From UBA2279 sp034399355 (GTDB lineage Bacteria > Actinomycetota > Coriobacteriia > Anaerosomatales > Anaerosomataceae), in NCBI GenBank assembly GCA_034399355.1, contig JAXMMT010000037.1, positions 62,001-126,000 of the forward strand: a stretch of DNA of 64,000 nucleotides, in the 5' to 3' direction. Shown piece after piece: positions 1 to 9,106 of the stretch. The notes beneath the pieces were generated by a model. It was not told the DNA's origin, ran no database searches, and saw only the letters and a list, made by a program, of their open reading frames with translations. Each line of letters begins with the position of its first letter. The stretch's first letter is position 1. A program made the position numbers and the translations under genes.

Positions 1-405
1 GTTCGCCTCGGCTCCCTTGCGAGCCAGCGCTATGCCCTCGGCCACATGATCGTTTGACGCGACGATCCAGGCCCCGACGTAGTATCCATCAATGAACCGA
101 GGATCAAGGGTGACCACTGCGTTGATCGTGGGCACCATGTAGGTCATGTCCCGAAAAGCGACACCTGAGTAGTAGCCGTGCAAGATGGGGTCGAGGCGAT
201 TCCAGAGCACAGCCGCAGCATACGTACGGAAACCGCTGAGATAAGCAAAGCCGGCACGTTCGATGGCGTCGGTCGTTGCCGAGCCGCTTGCCTGCGGCTC
301 TGCGTGATCGGCGAGCGCCTGACCGCCGAGCGCGAGCGTGAGGAACAGCACCACCAGGACGATCACCCTGCGTGCGGGCACTCCCGAACGAGTGGACACT
401 CGCAT
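1..405 (-). CDS. Partial exported protein of unknown function (N-terminal 135 residues)
   Basis: Only the first 135 codons are inside the window; the gene runs off the left edge. The start ATG (403-405) shares one base with the TGA stop of the ABC permease upstream (TGATG), so it is translationally coupled to the ABC genes. Residues about 14-31 (VIVLVVLFLTLALGGQAL) form a signal peptide or membrane anchor. The rest is rich in aromatic residues, with pairs such as GYYSG and GYYVG and a final segment resembling a helical repeat. I infer a TPR-like exported partner of the ABC-2 system, but no family can be named from this fragment. Confidence 0.7.
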   Translation of the reverse strand, partial: MRVSTRSGVPARRVIVLVVLFLTLALGGQALADHAEPQASGSATTDAIERAGFAYLSGFRTYAAAVLWNRLDPILHGYYSGVAFRDMTYMVPTINAVVTLDPRFIDGYYVGAWIVASNDHVAEGIALARKGAEAN

Positions 406-1139
406 CACAGGTCCCTTCGACCGATCAGAAGCACCGCGGCCAACAGGGCCAGCCCCGTGAAACCGACGAACACCGCGAACATGCTGGCCACGGCCAACAG
501 CGAGACGCCGTCGCCGTATGCGACTGGCAACATGATGTTGAAGGCGTCCAGTGACGGATAGAAGTAGCCGAGTTCAGCCGCACCCAACCCACCCACGAGC
601 GTCGACTTCGAGTGTCCGATGAACAGGATCGCGAGGGTGGCTACTACCACGACAACGGGACCCATGAGCGTGGAGATGGCCACCGCGATCGCCACGATGA
701 CGCCCGTTTCAAGCAGTATGGACAACGCGCCCAGCCACAGGACCCACATCGGATCGCCGTAGGACAGAACCGCCACCACCTGGATGACCACCGTGAATGC
801 GGCTATCGTCCCCAACATCACTGCGGTAAGTCCGACCCACGTACCCAAGACGTATTCCCAGCGGGCCACCTGTTTCGCCAGGACCGAGTAGACTGTGCGA
901 CGTTCGAACTCGGCAGGTAAACGGTTGGCAGCAAGCGCGAGCGCCAGGACGATCGCCGTGACGTACATCAGTGCGAGCGCTACTTCTCGGTAGACCTCGG
1001 CCTCGACACCCACACCGTAGTCCGGAAGTGACGGAATGGCCGCGGCGAGCACACCGGCGAAGAGTACGATGACGTACGGGACACGACGCCTGATGCTGTC
1101 GGTGACAACTGCGCGAGCGATGGACATCATGCGACTCAT
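405..1139 (-). CDS. ABC-2 type transporter permease
   Basis: A 244-residue, highly hydrophobic protein with about six predicted membrane segments. The first is near residues 17-36, and the last (SMFAVFVGFTGLALLAAVLL) lies just before a short basic C-terminus (GRRDL). This size and profile fit the membrane subunit of an ABC-2 exporter. It overlaps the ATPase gene upstream by 4 bp (ATGA) and a partial exported protein downstream by 1 bp, so the three are probably one transcription unit. The substrate cannot be deduced. The loop FERRTVYSVLAKQVARWEYVLG resembles the cytoplasmic coupling helix seen in NosY-like and GldF-like permeases. Confidence 0.85.
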   Translation of the reverse strand: MSRMMSIARAVVTDSIRRRVPYVIVLFAGVLAAAIPSLPDYGVGVEAEVYREVALALMYVTAIVLALALAANRLPAEFERRTVYSVLAKQVARWEYVLGTWVGLTAVMLGTIAAFTVVIQVVAVLSYGDPMWVLWLGALSILLETGVIVAIAVAISTLMGPVVVVVATLAILFIGHSKSTLVGGLGAAELGYFYPSLDAFNIMLPVAYGDGVSLLAVASMFAVFVGFTGLALLAAVLLIGRRDL

Positions 1140-2080
1140 GAGGCCACCTCCCCGGCCGTCACGGATGTCAGGCGGGCGAAGTAGTCCTCAAGCGACTCCC
1201 GCTTCGGCGTGACCGACAGGATCGTACCCCCGGCGTCATCGACGGCGTCGACCACCGTGCGAACAGCCGCGTCCCTGACGGAGAATACCCACAGGCTGCC
1301 CGAGACCGCGACATCTATGGCGACTTCGCGGACGGCTGTGGGAAGCTCGGCCAAACCCCGCACACGCATGGACGTCTGATCGCTCACGTTCAAGAGCTCC
1401 TCGATCTTGCCTTCAGCGGCGACCCTGCCCTCGCTGAGGATAGTCACGCGATCGCACACAGCCTCCACCTCGGATAGCTGATGAGACGAGAGCAGCACGG
1501 TCGTGCCTTTGGAGCGCAGTTCGAGCATCAGGCTCCGTACGTCGCGCTGGCCGACCGGGTCCAGCCCGGACGCAGGCTCATCGAGAATGACGACCTCAGG
1601 TTTCCCGATGATGGCCTGGGCGATACCCAGTCGCTGCAACATGCCCCGAGAGAACTTGGAGAGCTCGGTATGCTCTGACCCGCGTAATCCGACCCTGGCG
1701 AGGAGTCCCGTGCTCCTGTCATTCAGCTCACTGCTCGGAACGCCGGCAAGTGTGCCGTAGAAGCGCAAAGCGTGTAGTGCGGTGAGGTGCTGCGGGAAGT
1801 ACGGCTGCTCGGGAAGGAATCCGAGCGAGCGTCGTCCACGGGGGCTGGTTGAGTCCTCGCCGAGCACTTCGAACGTGCCGGCGGTGGGCCTCACGAGTCC
1901 GATCAGCATCTTCAGGGTCGTGGTTTTCCCGGCACCGTTCGGACCCAGAAGACCGTGAATCGTCCCACGCTCGACAGTCAAAGAGACGCCGTCCACGGCT
2001 GTGTTCGACATCGCTCTGCCGATTCGCCTGTACGTCTTTCGCGCGCCTTCGACCCGAATCGCAACGTCTGTGGGAGTCAT
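1136..2080 (-). CDS. ABC transporter ATP-binding protein
   Basis: A 314-residue ATPase that would power the ABC-2 permease encoded just after it. Visible motifs are Walker A GPNGAGKTT, a signature region SRGMLQRLGIAQA (degenerate LSGGQ, as in many ABC-2 ATPases), Walker B VVILDEPASGLDP, and the switch histidine in LLSSHQL. The C-terminal ~90 residues form the extra small domain common in CcmA/NatA-type ATPases. The gene lies 4 bp after mltG on the same strand, and its 3' end overlaps the permease by 4 bp. The substrate is unknown. Confidence 0.93.
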   Translation of the reverse strand: MTPTDVAIRVEGARKTYRRIGRAMSNTAVDGVSLTVERGTIHGLLGPNGAGKTTTLKMLIGLVRPTAGTFEVLGEDSTSPRGRRSLGFLPEQPYFPQHLTALHALRFYGTLAGVPSSELNDRSTGLLARVGLRGSEHTELSKFSRGMLQRLGIAQAIIGKPEVVILDEPASGLDPVGQRDVRSLMLELRSKGTTVLLSSHQLSEVEAVCDRVTILSEGRVAAEGKIEELLNVSDQTSMRVRGLAELPTAVREVAIDVAVSGSLWVFSVRDAAVRTVVDAVDDAGGTILSVTPKRESLEDYFARLTSVTAGEVAS

Positions 2081-2084
2081 GATT

Positions 2085-3209
2085 CTAGGGTGTCACCTCT
2101 CTCGACTTCTCCTTCGCCTTCAAGAAGTCCTGATAGTTGGTGGCAAACGTGTGAGAGCCGTCCGCGCTTGTCAGCACATAGTAGATGTACTCCGTGTCGA
2201 CAGGTTGGGCCGCGGCTTGAAGCGATGCCAGACCAGGACTTGCAATCGGCCCTGGCGGCAAGCCGCCGTACTTGTAAGTGTTGTACGGGCTATCGATCTC
2301 CAGGTCCTTGTTGAGCAACCGCGGTCTGTTCTCCTGCAGCACGTACTCGATGGTCGCGTCGATCTCGAGTCTCATGCCTTTTGCGATGCGGTTGTAGATG
2401 ACCGAGGAGATCAACGGGCGTTCCTCGGCTATCTTGGCCTCTCGCTCGACCATCGAGGCTATCGTCACGACCTCGTGCAGCGACAGCCCCTTCACGGTGG
2501 GCTCGGCGAGGTCGACCTCTGCCAACTCAAGCTCGAACTGGTCGAGCATGATCTCGATGACGTCGGATGCGGTGCTGCCCTCGACGATGCGATACGTCTT
2601 GGGGAAAAGGTAGCCTTCAAGCGACCCGGTCTCCACGTCGACAAGGTACGGATGACGTGCCGAGAACGACTGGGCCTGCCCGTTCGCAAGCTCTAAGAAC
2701 TCGCTCGCGGGTATGCCGACGATCTCTTCGTAACGCGCGGCGATCTGCTCGAGGCGGTAGCCCTCGGGGATCGTCACCGTGACGTACGGGATCGGCGGCC
2801 CGGCGAGAAGCTTCTCGACGACGGCCTCGTAGGGCATCCCGGTGGCGAGATCGTAAATACCGGGACGCAGCTTGCCGTCGATCTCTCCCGTCCGGGCGCG
2901 AAGTCTGAACATCGCTGCGTTGTCGATGACACCCTTGTCGGCGAGTATCGTGGCGATCTCGCGTGTTCCGGCGCCTTCGGGAATCTCGACCTGGACGGGA
3001 AGTCCCGGTTCGACGTTGACCTGCGGCTTTATAAGCAACTGCCATGCCCCGTACGCCGGGATGGCGATTGCTAACAGGATGCTGACCAGGACGACAACCG
3101 CCGTCAGCATCCTGCGGCGGGACCGCTCGTCGATGCCCTGCACGCGCCGTGAGGGCGACTGCCTCCGCCGGTCGCTGCGGCGAGGACGAGGGCGGGGGGC
3201 GTCACTCAT
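2085..3209 (-). CDS. mltG: Endolytic murein transglycosylase MltG
   Basis: A 374-residue membrane-anchored lytic transglycosylase (YceG family) that cuts nascent glycan strands and so releases them from the membrane. It has a basic N-terminal cytoplasmic tail, one membrane segment (MLTAVVVLVSILLAIAIPAY), then a LysM-like part and the catalytic YceG domain. The motif ASMVEREA carries the catalytic glutamate, followed by IYNRI, IDATIEY and the conserved PYNTYKYGGLPPGPIASPG stretch. The start at 3209 is chosen because AAGGAG sits 7 nt upstream and ATGAGTGA overlaps the ruvX stop by 8 bp. A start at 3248 would overlap ruvX further and lacks a ribosome site. The mltG-ruvX-alaS order is common in Gram-positive genomes. 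Confidence 0.95.
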   Translation of the reverse strand: MSDAPRPRPRRSDRRRQSPSRRVQGIDERSRRRMLTAVVVLVSILLAIAIPAYGAWQLLIKPQVNVEPGLPVQVEIPEGAGTREIATILADKGVIDNAAMFRLRARTGEIDGKLRPGIYDLATGMPYEAVVEKLLAGPPIPYVTVTIPEGYRLEQIAARYEEIVGIPASEFLELANGQAQSFSARHPYLVDVETGSLEGYLFPKTYRIVEGSTASDVIEIMLDQFELELAEVDLAEPTVKGLSLHEVVTIASMVEREAKIAEERPLISSVIYNRIAKGMRLEIDATIEYVLQENRPRLLNKDLEIDSPYNTYKYGGLPPGPIASPGLASLQAAAQPVDTEYIYYVLTSADGSHTFATNYQDFLKAKEKSREVTP

Positions 3210-3651
3210 CCGAATCTCCTTCCACGGCATGTAGAGCGTGGGCGTCAAGGTAGGACTGGAGGATCAGCGTGGCAGCAAGCTTGTCGAGCGTGCCCCGCTT
3301 CTTGCGATCGCTGACTCCTGAACCTGTCATGATCCGTCTCGCTTCTGCCGAGGACAGGCGCTCGTCCCAGTACTCGACTGGAACGTCCAACATCTCAGCA
3401 TACCGCTCTGAGATCTCACGCACCGAGCGCGCCTGGGGTCCCTCCTCCCCCGAGAGGCTCCGGGGTAGACCGACGACCATGACGCCGGGCGCGTACTCCT
3501 CGACAATGCGACGCAACGGCCGCACGTCACCGAGAAGCCCGCGGGCGTCGAGTACCTCAAGCGGTGTCGCAACGCGACCGGTAGGGTCGGACACCGCCAC
3601 CCCCACGCGCACTTCGCCGATGTCTAGTCCGAGATAGCGCACTGAGGTCAC
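3202..3651 (-). CDS. ruvX: RuvX/YqgF, Holliday-junction-resolvase-like / pre-16S rRNA nuclease
   Basis: A 149-residue RNase H-fold protein of the YqgF family. The family matures the 5' end of 16S rRNA and has also been proposed as a resolvase. Visible motifs are the first acidic site in LGLDIGEVRVGVAVSD, the VVGLPRSLSGEEGPQA segment, and the second acidic motif YWDERLSS. Length and motif order match the family. It overlaps alaS by 4 bp upstream and mltG by 8 bp downstream, so the three genes are translationally coupled. Confidence 0.95.
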   Translation of the reverse strand: MTSVRYLGLDIGEVRVGVAVSDPTGRVATPLEVLDARGLLGDVRPLRRIVEEYAPGVMVVGLPRSLSGEEGPQARSVREISERYAEMLDVPVEYWDERLSSAEARRIMTGSGVSDRKKRGTLDKLAATLILQSYLDAHALHAVEGDSDE

Positions 3652-6269
3652 TTCGTACCGAGCAGAGCGCGCGCCAACTCCAACGCAGAGCCGATGCCCG
3701 CGGGATCTTTGCCGCCAGCTTGAGCCATCGTGGGCTTCCCGCCCCCGCCACCCTTCACTTTCGGCGCAATCTCCTTGATGACGCGGCCCGCGTCGAATCC
3801 GGCAGCCACGGCGGCATCGCTGCCTGCGGCGAGCAACAGCGCGGAACCGGCGACATCCGCCGCCAGAACGACAGCTCCTCCGTCGAGCTTCTCGCGAAGC
3901 GTATCGGCAATCTCTCTGAGCGCTCCGCCATCGGCTACATCGACTTGCGCGACGATGAGTGGATACCCGACGTTCACGGCGGAAGCAATCACGCCTGCAA
4001 GACTGTCACCCGCGCCGCGCTTCTTGGTGTCCGCAAGCGCATTCTCAGCGTCCTTGAGCCGCTTGGCTAACGAAGCCGCTTTCTCGGCAGTCTCCTGCGG
4101 ATGACACCTGAGCGCAGACCCGACCGCGGCGAGCATCGACTCTTCGACGTAGATGTACTCCATGGCGTCAAATGAGGTAACAGCTTCTATACGGCGAAGG
4201 CTCGCGCCAACGCTGCCTTCAGAGATGATCTTGAACAGCCCTATCTCACTGCTGCGGCCTACATGCGTGCCGCCGCAGAGCTCCTTGCTGAAATTGCCGA
4301 CCTCGAGTACGCGAACGAACTCACCGTACTTCTCGCCGAACAGCGCGGTGACACCCATTTCTTTCGCCGACGACAGAGAGGTCTCGTAGTTGCGAACCGG
4401 GTGGTTCTCCATGATCTTCGCGTTGATGAGCCGCTCGACCTTCTCGATCTGCTGCGCACTCATGGCCTCGAAATGAGTGAAGTCGAAGCGAAGCCGATTC
4501 GGCGCGACAAGCGAACCACCCTGGCGGATATGCTCGCCCAAAACGAGCCGCAACGCCCAGTGGAGAATGTGGGTCGCCGTGTGGTTGCGGCGGATGCGCT
4601 CGCGCTGCGAGACGTCGATCGCCGCATGCACCTCGTCGCCAACCGCAAGAGAGCCCTCCTCAAGCGTACCGTGATGCACGATCACGCCGGGCGCAGGTAC
4701 CCGCGCGGCGGTCACGACGAAGCGACAGTGTGCCGAGGAGATCTCTCCGGCATCTCCCACCTGTCCGCCCTGCTCACCGTAGAAAGGCGTCGCAGTCAGG
4801 AGAATCTCGCCGGTCCGACCAGCCTCGAGCCGTTCCACGAGCTCACCTTCTACCACGATGCCCACGACGCGCGCGTCAGCGACATCGCTCTCGTAGCCGA
4901 CGAACTCGACCTCGCCTGTCTCGGCCAAAACGGCAGCGAAAGCGTTGTCGAATGCATTCCAGGACTCGTCCTTGACGGCAGCACGACCACGCTCGCGCTG
5001 GGCCTGCATCTCGGTGTCGAATGCATCGGTGTCGACCGAAAGGCCAGCCTCCGCGGCTATCTCTGAAGTAAGCTCGAGCGGGAAGCCATACGTGTCATGC
5101 AACGAGAAAGCGAAATGGCCGTCGAGTACCGCCAGGCCCGACGTCTTCGTCTGTCCGATGGCATCCTCGAGGAAGACGAGACCCTGCTTCAACGTCTGGC
5201 CAAAACGCTGCTCCTCGCTGTCGACAATGCGACGTACCAGATCGTGGTGCTCGATGATCTCCGGATACACATCGCCCATGAGCTCGACAACCCGGTCGAT
5301 GATCCGGTTCATGAACGCGCCCTCGACACCGAGCAGGCGACCGTGCCGCACCGCCCTGCGAAGTAGTCGGCGCAACACATACCCACGACCCTCGTTGCTC
5401 GGCAAGACGCCGTCGGCGATCAGGAACGCCACCGCACGGGCATGGTCGGCCAGTATGCGCAGCGAGGTATCCGTCTTCTCCGAGCGACCCCACGCCGCGT
5501 CGCTGATCTGCTCGGCCACGGACACGATCGACCGCAGGATGTCGGTCTCGAAGTTCCCACGGACACCCTGCAGGATAGTGGCGACTCGCTCGAGCCCCAT
5601 GCCGGTGTCGATATTCTTCCTGGGCAGCGGCACGAGCGTGCCGTCTTCCTGCCGGTCATACTGCATGAAGACGAGGTTCCAGTACTCTAAGAACCGGTCA
5701 CAGTCACAACCGGGAGCGCAGCCCGGCGAGCCACAGCCAACTTCAATTCCCTGGTCGTAGTACAGCTCGGAGCACGGCCCGCACGGGCCGGTCAGGCCCG
5801 CGGACCAGAAGTTGTCTTTTGCGCCCATGCGCACGATGCGGTCGACCGCTACGCCGACCTCGTCACGCCAGATCGCCTCCGTCTCGTCGTCGTCCTCGTA
5901 GATCGAGAACCACAGGTGGTCGGGATCGAGACCGAGCACCTTGGTCGAGTACTCGTACGCCCACGCACAGGCCTCAGACTTGAAGTAGTCGCCGAAGCTG
6001 AAGTTGCCGAGCATCTCGAAGAAGCTGTGGTGTCGGTTGGTGGTGCCGATGATGTCGATATCGGTCGTGCGCACGCATTTCTGCACCGTCGTGGCGCGTG
6101 TCGTGCCGATGTCGCGCAGGCCGAGAAAGACCGGTTTGAACTGCACCATGCCCGCGCTGGTGAGCAACAGCGACGGATCGTCCGGGATCAGAGAGCTCGA
6201 CGGAACACGTTTGCCGTCCTTCGACTCGAAAAACGACAGGAAGCTCTCTCGTATCTCGGCAGACTTCAC
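3648..6269 (-). CDS. alaS: Alanyl-tRNA synthetase
   Basis: At 873 residues this is the full bacterial length. The N-terminal class II catalytic core starts with SAEIRESFLSFFESK and contains FFEMLGNFSFGDYFK (motif 2 region) and NIDTGMGLERVA (motif 3). The editing domain has zinc-binding HTATHILH and CGGTHVG. The C-terminal DHHA1/C-Ala part ends with the glycine-rich KVKGGGGGKPTMAQAGG loop. The start is GTG at 6269 with GGAG 5 nt upstream, overlapping the permease stop by 4 bp (GTGA). No T-box leader is seen, because the gene is embedded in an operon. Confidence 0.98.
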   Translation of the reverse strand: MKSAEIRESFLSFFESKDGKRVPSSSLIPDDPSLLLTSAGMVQFKPVFLGLRDIGTTRATTVQKCVRTTDIDIIGTTNRHHSFFEMLGNFSFGDYFKSEACAWAYEYSTKVLGLDPDHLWFSIYEDDDETEAIWRDEVGVAVDRIVRMGAKDNFWSAGLTGPCGPCSELYYDQGIEVGCGSPGCAPGCDCDRFLEYWNLVFMQYDRQEDGTLVPLPRKNIDTGMGLERVATILQGVRGNFETDILRSIVSVAEQISDAAWGRSEKTDTSLRILADHARAVAFLIADGVLPSNEGRGYVLRRLLRRAVRHGRLLGVEGAFMNRIIDRVVELMGDVYPEIIEHHDLVRRIVDSEEQRFGQTLKQGLVFLEDAIGQTKTSGLAVLDGHFAFSLHDTYGFPLELTSEIAAEAGLSVDTDAFDTEMQAQRERGRAAVKDESWNAFDNAFAAVLAETGEVEFVGYESDVADARVVGIVVEGELVERLEAGRTGEILLTATPFYGEQGGQVGDAGEISSAHCRFVVTAARVPAPGVIVHHGTLEEGSLAVGDEVHAAIDVSQRERIRRNHTATHILHWALRLVLGEHIRQGGSLVAPNRLRFDFTHFEAMSAQQIEKVERLINAKIMENHPVRNYETSLSSAKEMGVTALFGEKYGEFVRVLEVGNFSKELCGGTHVGRSSEIGLFKIISEGSVGASLRRIEAVTSFDAMEYIYVEESMLAAVGSALRCHPQETAEKAASLAKRLKDAENALADTKKRGAGDSLAGVIASAVNVGYPLIVAQVDVADGGALREIADTLREKLDGGAVVLAADVAGSALLLAAGSDAAVAAGFDAGRVIKEIAPKVKGGGGGKPTMAQAGGKDPAGIGSALELARALLGTK

Positions 6270-7456
6270 TCGATCTCCTCGGCTTTGCCACTCTCGGCCG
6301 GAGCGGGTGTCTCGTCCGGCTGTTCATCATCGGGTCGCTTGGGCTGGCTCCGGAAGAACGCACCACCTTCGCTCGTCAGCGTGGAGTGGGAGTACTTCTC
6401 GAAGTAGTACACGAACAGACCCTTCACGACTGCCGCAACGGGAATCGCCACAAGCAGACCGACCACCCCGAACAGGGTGGAGCCGGCGAGCAACGAGAAT
6501 ATCACGAGCAGCGGATGGAGGTCGACTTGCTCGGACATGACCCGCGGCGTGATGAGCATGTCCGTGACCTGCTGGGCGCCGATACCGATGGCGACAGCCG
6601 CCACAGCGGTCAGTGGACTGACGAAGGCGGCAACAATCGCCGAGATCACGTACGACAGGAATGGGCCGATGTAGGGCACGATATTGAGAATGCCCGCGAT
6701 GAGACCGAGAACGAGCGCGTACGGGACACCGATAATCGACAGGCCAATCGCCACAACCGCCGCAGTGGCAGCCGAGATGATCAGCTGACCGCGCAGGTAT
6801 CCGGAAAGAACGCGCGAGACGCGATTCGCGACCGCCGATGCATCCTCGCGCCGCTTCGGACCCGCGAGCAGCACGAACTCTTTCTTCATGACGGGCATGT
6901 CTTTCAGAATCCAGAAACCCACCACGAAAGCGAGGAATATGTTCAGCAGGAAGCCAAGCGCCTGGCCTCCAACGGTGAACGCCTCTTTGGCGAGCAGGCT
7001 GGACCACGACATGAACTGCGACGTGACCCCTTCTTGGATCCTGACGAGGGCCTGTTCAGCCCAGGCGGGCAGGGCAAGAGCCTGATACTGGTTCTGAAGA
7101 TCGAGCAACGCGCCGTACGCGCTGTCATAGTAGCCGGGGAAAGCGCCGAAGAAATCACGCAGCTGGGCGACGACAGGCGGCACGATGAACCAGCCGCCAA
7201 GCACCAAGGCACCCAGTCCCACGAGGTAGCAGAAGCCCACGGCCAGGCCGCGCCTCCACCCTCGGGCCTCAAGTGCGTTGACCGGGCCCCGGAACACATA
7301 CACGAGCACAAGGGCAAGTACGAAGGGCACGAGTGCACCGGATACTTTACCGATGATCCAGAAGCCCGCCGTAAGCAGCAGGCACAGCCCCACCAGACTC
7401 CACGTCACAATGAGGAGCCTCGTCCAGCGATCACCTTCGGCAAGCTTGATACGCAC
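6266..7456 (-). CDS. AI-2E family transporter (YdiK/PerM-like membrane protein)
   Basis: A 396-residue polytopic membrane protein with the AI-2E permease profile: paired N-terminal helices, a soluble amphipathic section (about 80-190), then a cluster of helices containing GLIAGILNIVPYIGPFLSY and the GAQQVTDMLITPRVMSEQVDLHP segment typical of the family. A charged, Pro/Glu-rich tail ends the protein (SQPKRPDDEQPDETPAP). Family members export varied small molecules or ions; autoinducer-2 transport cannot be assumed. The gene sits 1 bp after the sigma-factor stop and overlaps alaS by 4 bp. Confidence 0.9.
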   Translation of the reverse strand: MRIKLAEGDRWTRLLIVTWSLVGLCLLLTAGFWIIGKVSGALVPFVLALVLVYVFRGPVNALEARGWRRGLAVGFCYLVGLGALVLGGWFIVPPVVAQLRDFFGAFPGYYDSAYGALLDLQNQYQALALPAWAEQALVRIQEGVTSQFMSWSSLLAKEAFTVGGQALGFLLNIFLAFVVGFWILKDMPVMKKEFVLLAGPKRREDASAVANRVSRVLSGYLRGQLIISAATAAVVAIGLSIIGVPYALVLGLIAGILNIVPYIGPFLSYVISAIVAAFVSPLTAVAAVAIGIGAQQVTDMLITPRVMSEQVDLHPLLVIFSLLAGSTLFGVVGLLVAIPVAAVVKGLFVYYFEKYSHSTLTSEGGAFFRSQPKRPDDEQPDETPAPAESGKAEEIE

Positions 7457-7457
7457 C

Positions 7458-8246
7458 TCAGACCTCCTCGGCTATAAGATGCTCTCGCAAGACCTTCAGA
7501 GTCTTGCGCAGCAGGCGCGAGACCTGCATCTGCGAGATGTCGAGCTGGCGGGCAATCTCAGTCTGCGTAAGCCCCAAGAAAAACCGCAGGTAGAGAACGC
7601 GCTGCTCCTGAGGCGTCAGGTGTTTCAGGGCGTCCGCCAACGTCGTGCGATCGTCGACGACGGCCATGAGTTGGTCGTCCTTGCCGATGTACTCGAGGAT
7701 GCTGAAGGAGTCGCTACCGTCTGAGTTGCGATCGCTCTCCAGCGATACGAAGTTGTACGCCTCCGATGTCTCGAGGGCCTCGAGTACTTCCTCGGAGGTG
7801 ACGCCGAGATAGCCGGCGATCTCCAAAATCGTGGGAGAGCGCTGCAAACGCTGCGTAAGCTGGTCGATTGCCTGGTTCACCCGGAACGACAGCTCTTGAA
7901 GCCGTCGGGGAACCCTGACCGCCCAGCCCTTGTCCCTGAAGTGGCGCTTGAGTTCTCCGATGATGGTAGGTGTGGCGTACGTCGTGAACTCGACGTCTCG
8001 TGCTGTGTCAAAGCGATCGATCGCCTTGATGAGTCCGATCGTGCCGACCTGGATAAGGTCGTCTATGGGCTCGCCGCGGTTCCTGAACCTGCTCGCAAGG
8101 TACTTCACGAGGTTCAGGTACATCGTGATGAGTTCGTCGCGAGATTCCTCGTCCTCAAACTCGCGATAGTGCGCGAACAGCTCACGTGTTCGCTGTTTGT
8201 CCCAGACCAATCGCCGGCTCTGAGAAGGACGGGGACTTCTAGGCAC
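7458..8246 (-). CDS. SigB/SigF/SigG-type RNA polymerase sigma factor
   Basis: A 262-residue sigma-70 family factor. Region 2 contains the core-binding and -10 recognition stretch YLNLVKYLASRF...DDLIQVGTIGLIKAIDRFD and FTTYATPTIIGELKRHFRD. Region 3 (VRVPRRLQELSFRVN) and a region 4 helix-turn-helix (LTQTEIARQLDISQMQVSRLL) follow. This arrangement is that of SigB/SigF-type alternative factors for general stress or development. The proposed GTG start (8246) overlaps the end of the rsbW-like gene by 8 bp, which couples the factor to its probable anti-sigma. A TTG at 8210 is an alternative start. No anti-anti-sigma (RsbV) gene is present nearby. Confidence 0.9.
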   Translation of the reverse strand: MPRSPRPSQSRRLVWDKQRTRELFAHYREFEDEESRDELITMYLNLVKYLASRFRNRGEPIDDLIQVGTIGLIKAIDRFDTARDVEFTTYATPTIIGELKRHFRDKGWAVRVPRRLQELSFRVNQAIDQLTQRLQRSPTILEIAGYLGVTSEEVLEALETSEAYNFVSLESDRNSDGSDSFSILEYIGKDDQLMAVVDDRTTLADALKHLTPQEQRVLYLRFFLGLTQTEIARQLDISQMQVSRLLRKTLKVLREHLIAEEV

Positions 8247-8628
8247 AGTTGTCACCCATACGCTTGACGAGTCGCAGCATGTTGCCCTCGGCGGTACGGC
8301 TGATCTCGAACTCATCGCAGACGGATTCCAAGATGAATGCGGCGTAGCGGTCCTGCACCTCATCTTCCGGTGTAGCGCCATCGGCAACCAACACGGGGCC
8401 GACGATTATGGCGATCCCGTCCTCGATGAGGTCGACCGAGAACGTCACATTCCCGCCATCTGCCCGGTTACACGCATAGATGAACGCCTCCTCGGCCGCC
8501 ATCCGCACGTCATCCACTTCGTCATAGGACATGCCAATGCGACTCGCCAACTCGGCGACCGTCATTCTCGCAGTTTTAGCGAACTCGCTCTTCGCCGGCA
8601 CCGTTAGTGTGACTCGATCAGATCGCAT
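8239..8628 (-). CDS. RsbW-like anti-sigma factor / serine kinase (HATPase fold)
   Basis: A 129-residue GHKL-type ATPase domain protein. The N-box DVRMAAEEAFIYACNRA is clear and has the glutamate and asparagine expected of RsbW/SpoIIAB kinases; the rest of the short fold (ATP lid, terminal strand EISRTAEGNMLRLVKR) is also visible. Known relatives bind and inhibit SigB/SigF and phosphorylate an anti-anti-sigma partner. The start at 8628 is supported by GGAGG 5 nt upstream of ATG; a start at 8658 is possible but lacks this. The overlap with the sigma gene supports it being the cognate regulator. Confidence 0.88.
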   Translation of the reverse strand: MRSDRVTLTVPAKSEFAKTARMTVAELASRIGMSYDEVDDVRMAAEEAFIYACNRADGGNVTFSVDLIEDGIAIIVGPVLVADGATPEDEVQDRYAAFILESVCDEFEISRTAEGNMLRLVKRMGDNCA

Positions 8629-8663
8629 TGGTTCCTCCGGTTCGGGTGCTTGACCCACCGCAC

Positions 8664-9005
8664 TCAGCGGCGACGTGTCCTGAACGCGCCGATCAGCTTG
8701 GAGCCGACCTCGGCGAACTTGTTGACGGGAGAGCGTATGAACTCGCTCGCTACGCGCGTCGTGGAACTGACGGTTCCCGACACTTCTTCGACCTGCGTCA
8801 CGATGCCGTCGAGGCGCAGAAGCTCAGCGTTGACGGCATCCAGGGTCACGTCGGCCTTCTCCAGAAGCGGAGTCAACCGCTCGCGGGTCTCCGTCATGAA
8901 CGCACGCGTCTCACCAAGGGTGCGCACCAACATGAAGACAGCGTATATACCCACCGCTGCAAGTACGACGAGCAAAGACGCGAGCACGATTTCCAGTACC
9001 TGCAT
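8664..9005 (-). CDS. DUF948-type membrane protein
   Basis: A 113-residue protein with one N-terminal membrane helix (VLEIVLASLLVVLAAVGIYA) followed by a long heptad-like helical region (about 32-98) with DVTLDAVNAELLRLDGIV and VEEVSGTVSSTTRVAS. It ends in a basic tail (FRTRRR). This matches the DUF948 family, whose role is unknown and which often lies near general-stress genes. The start at 9005 is chosen because GGAG lies just upstream and places the membrane helix at the N-terminus; the longer reading from 9083 has an unlikely Cys/Val leader. Confidence 0.8.
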   Translation of the reverse strand: MQVLEIVLASLLVVLAAVGIYAVFMLVRTLGETRAFMTETRERLTPLLEKADVTLDAVNAELLRLDGIVTQVEEVSGTVSSTTRVASEFIRSPVNKFAEVGSKLIGAFRTRRR

Positions 9006-9106
9006 AAGCTCCACGCTCTTCCCGTCCCGGCTCGCCAACAGTACCGCACAAGTGTAACAAAGCACGAACCCCGAGAGCAGCACACCACCCGGCTTCGGCG
9101 TCGTCG

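Noticed and set aside
4263..5066. Long frame on the plus strand opposite alaS
   Set aside because: It is a GC-rich antisense shadow of alaS with no family motif.
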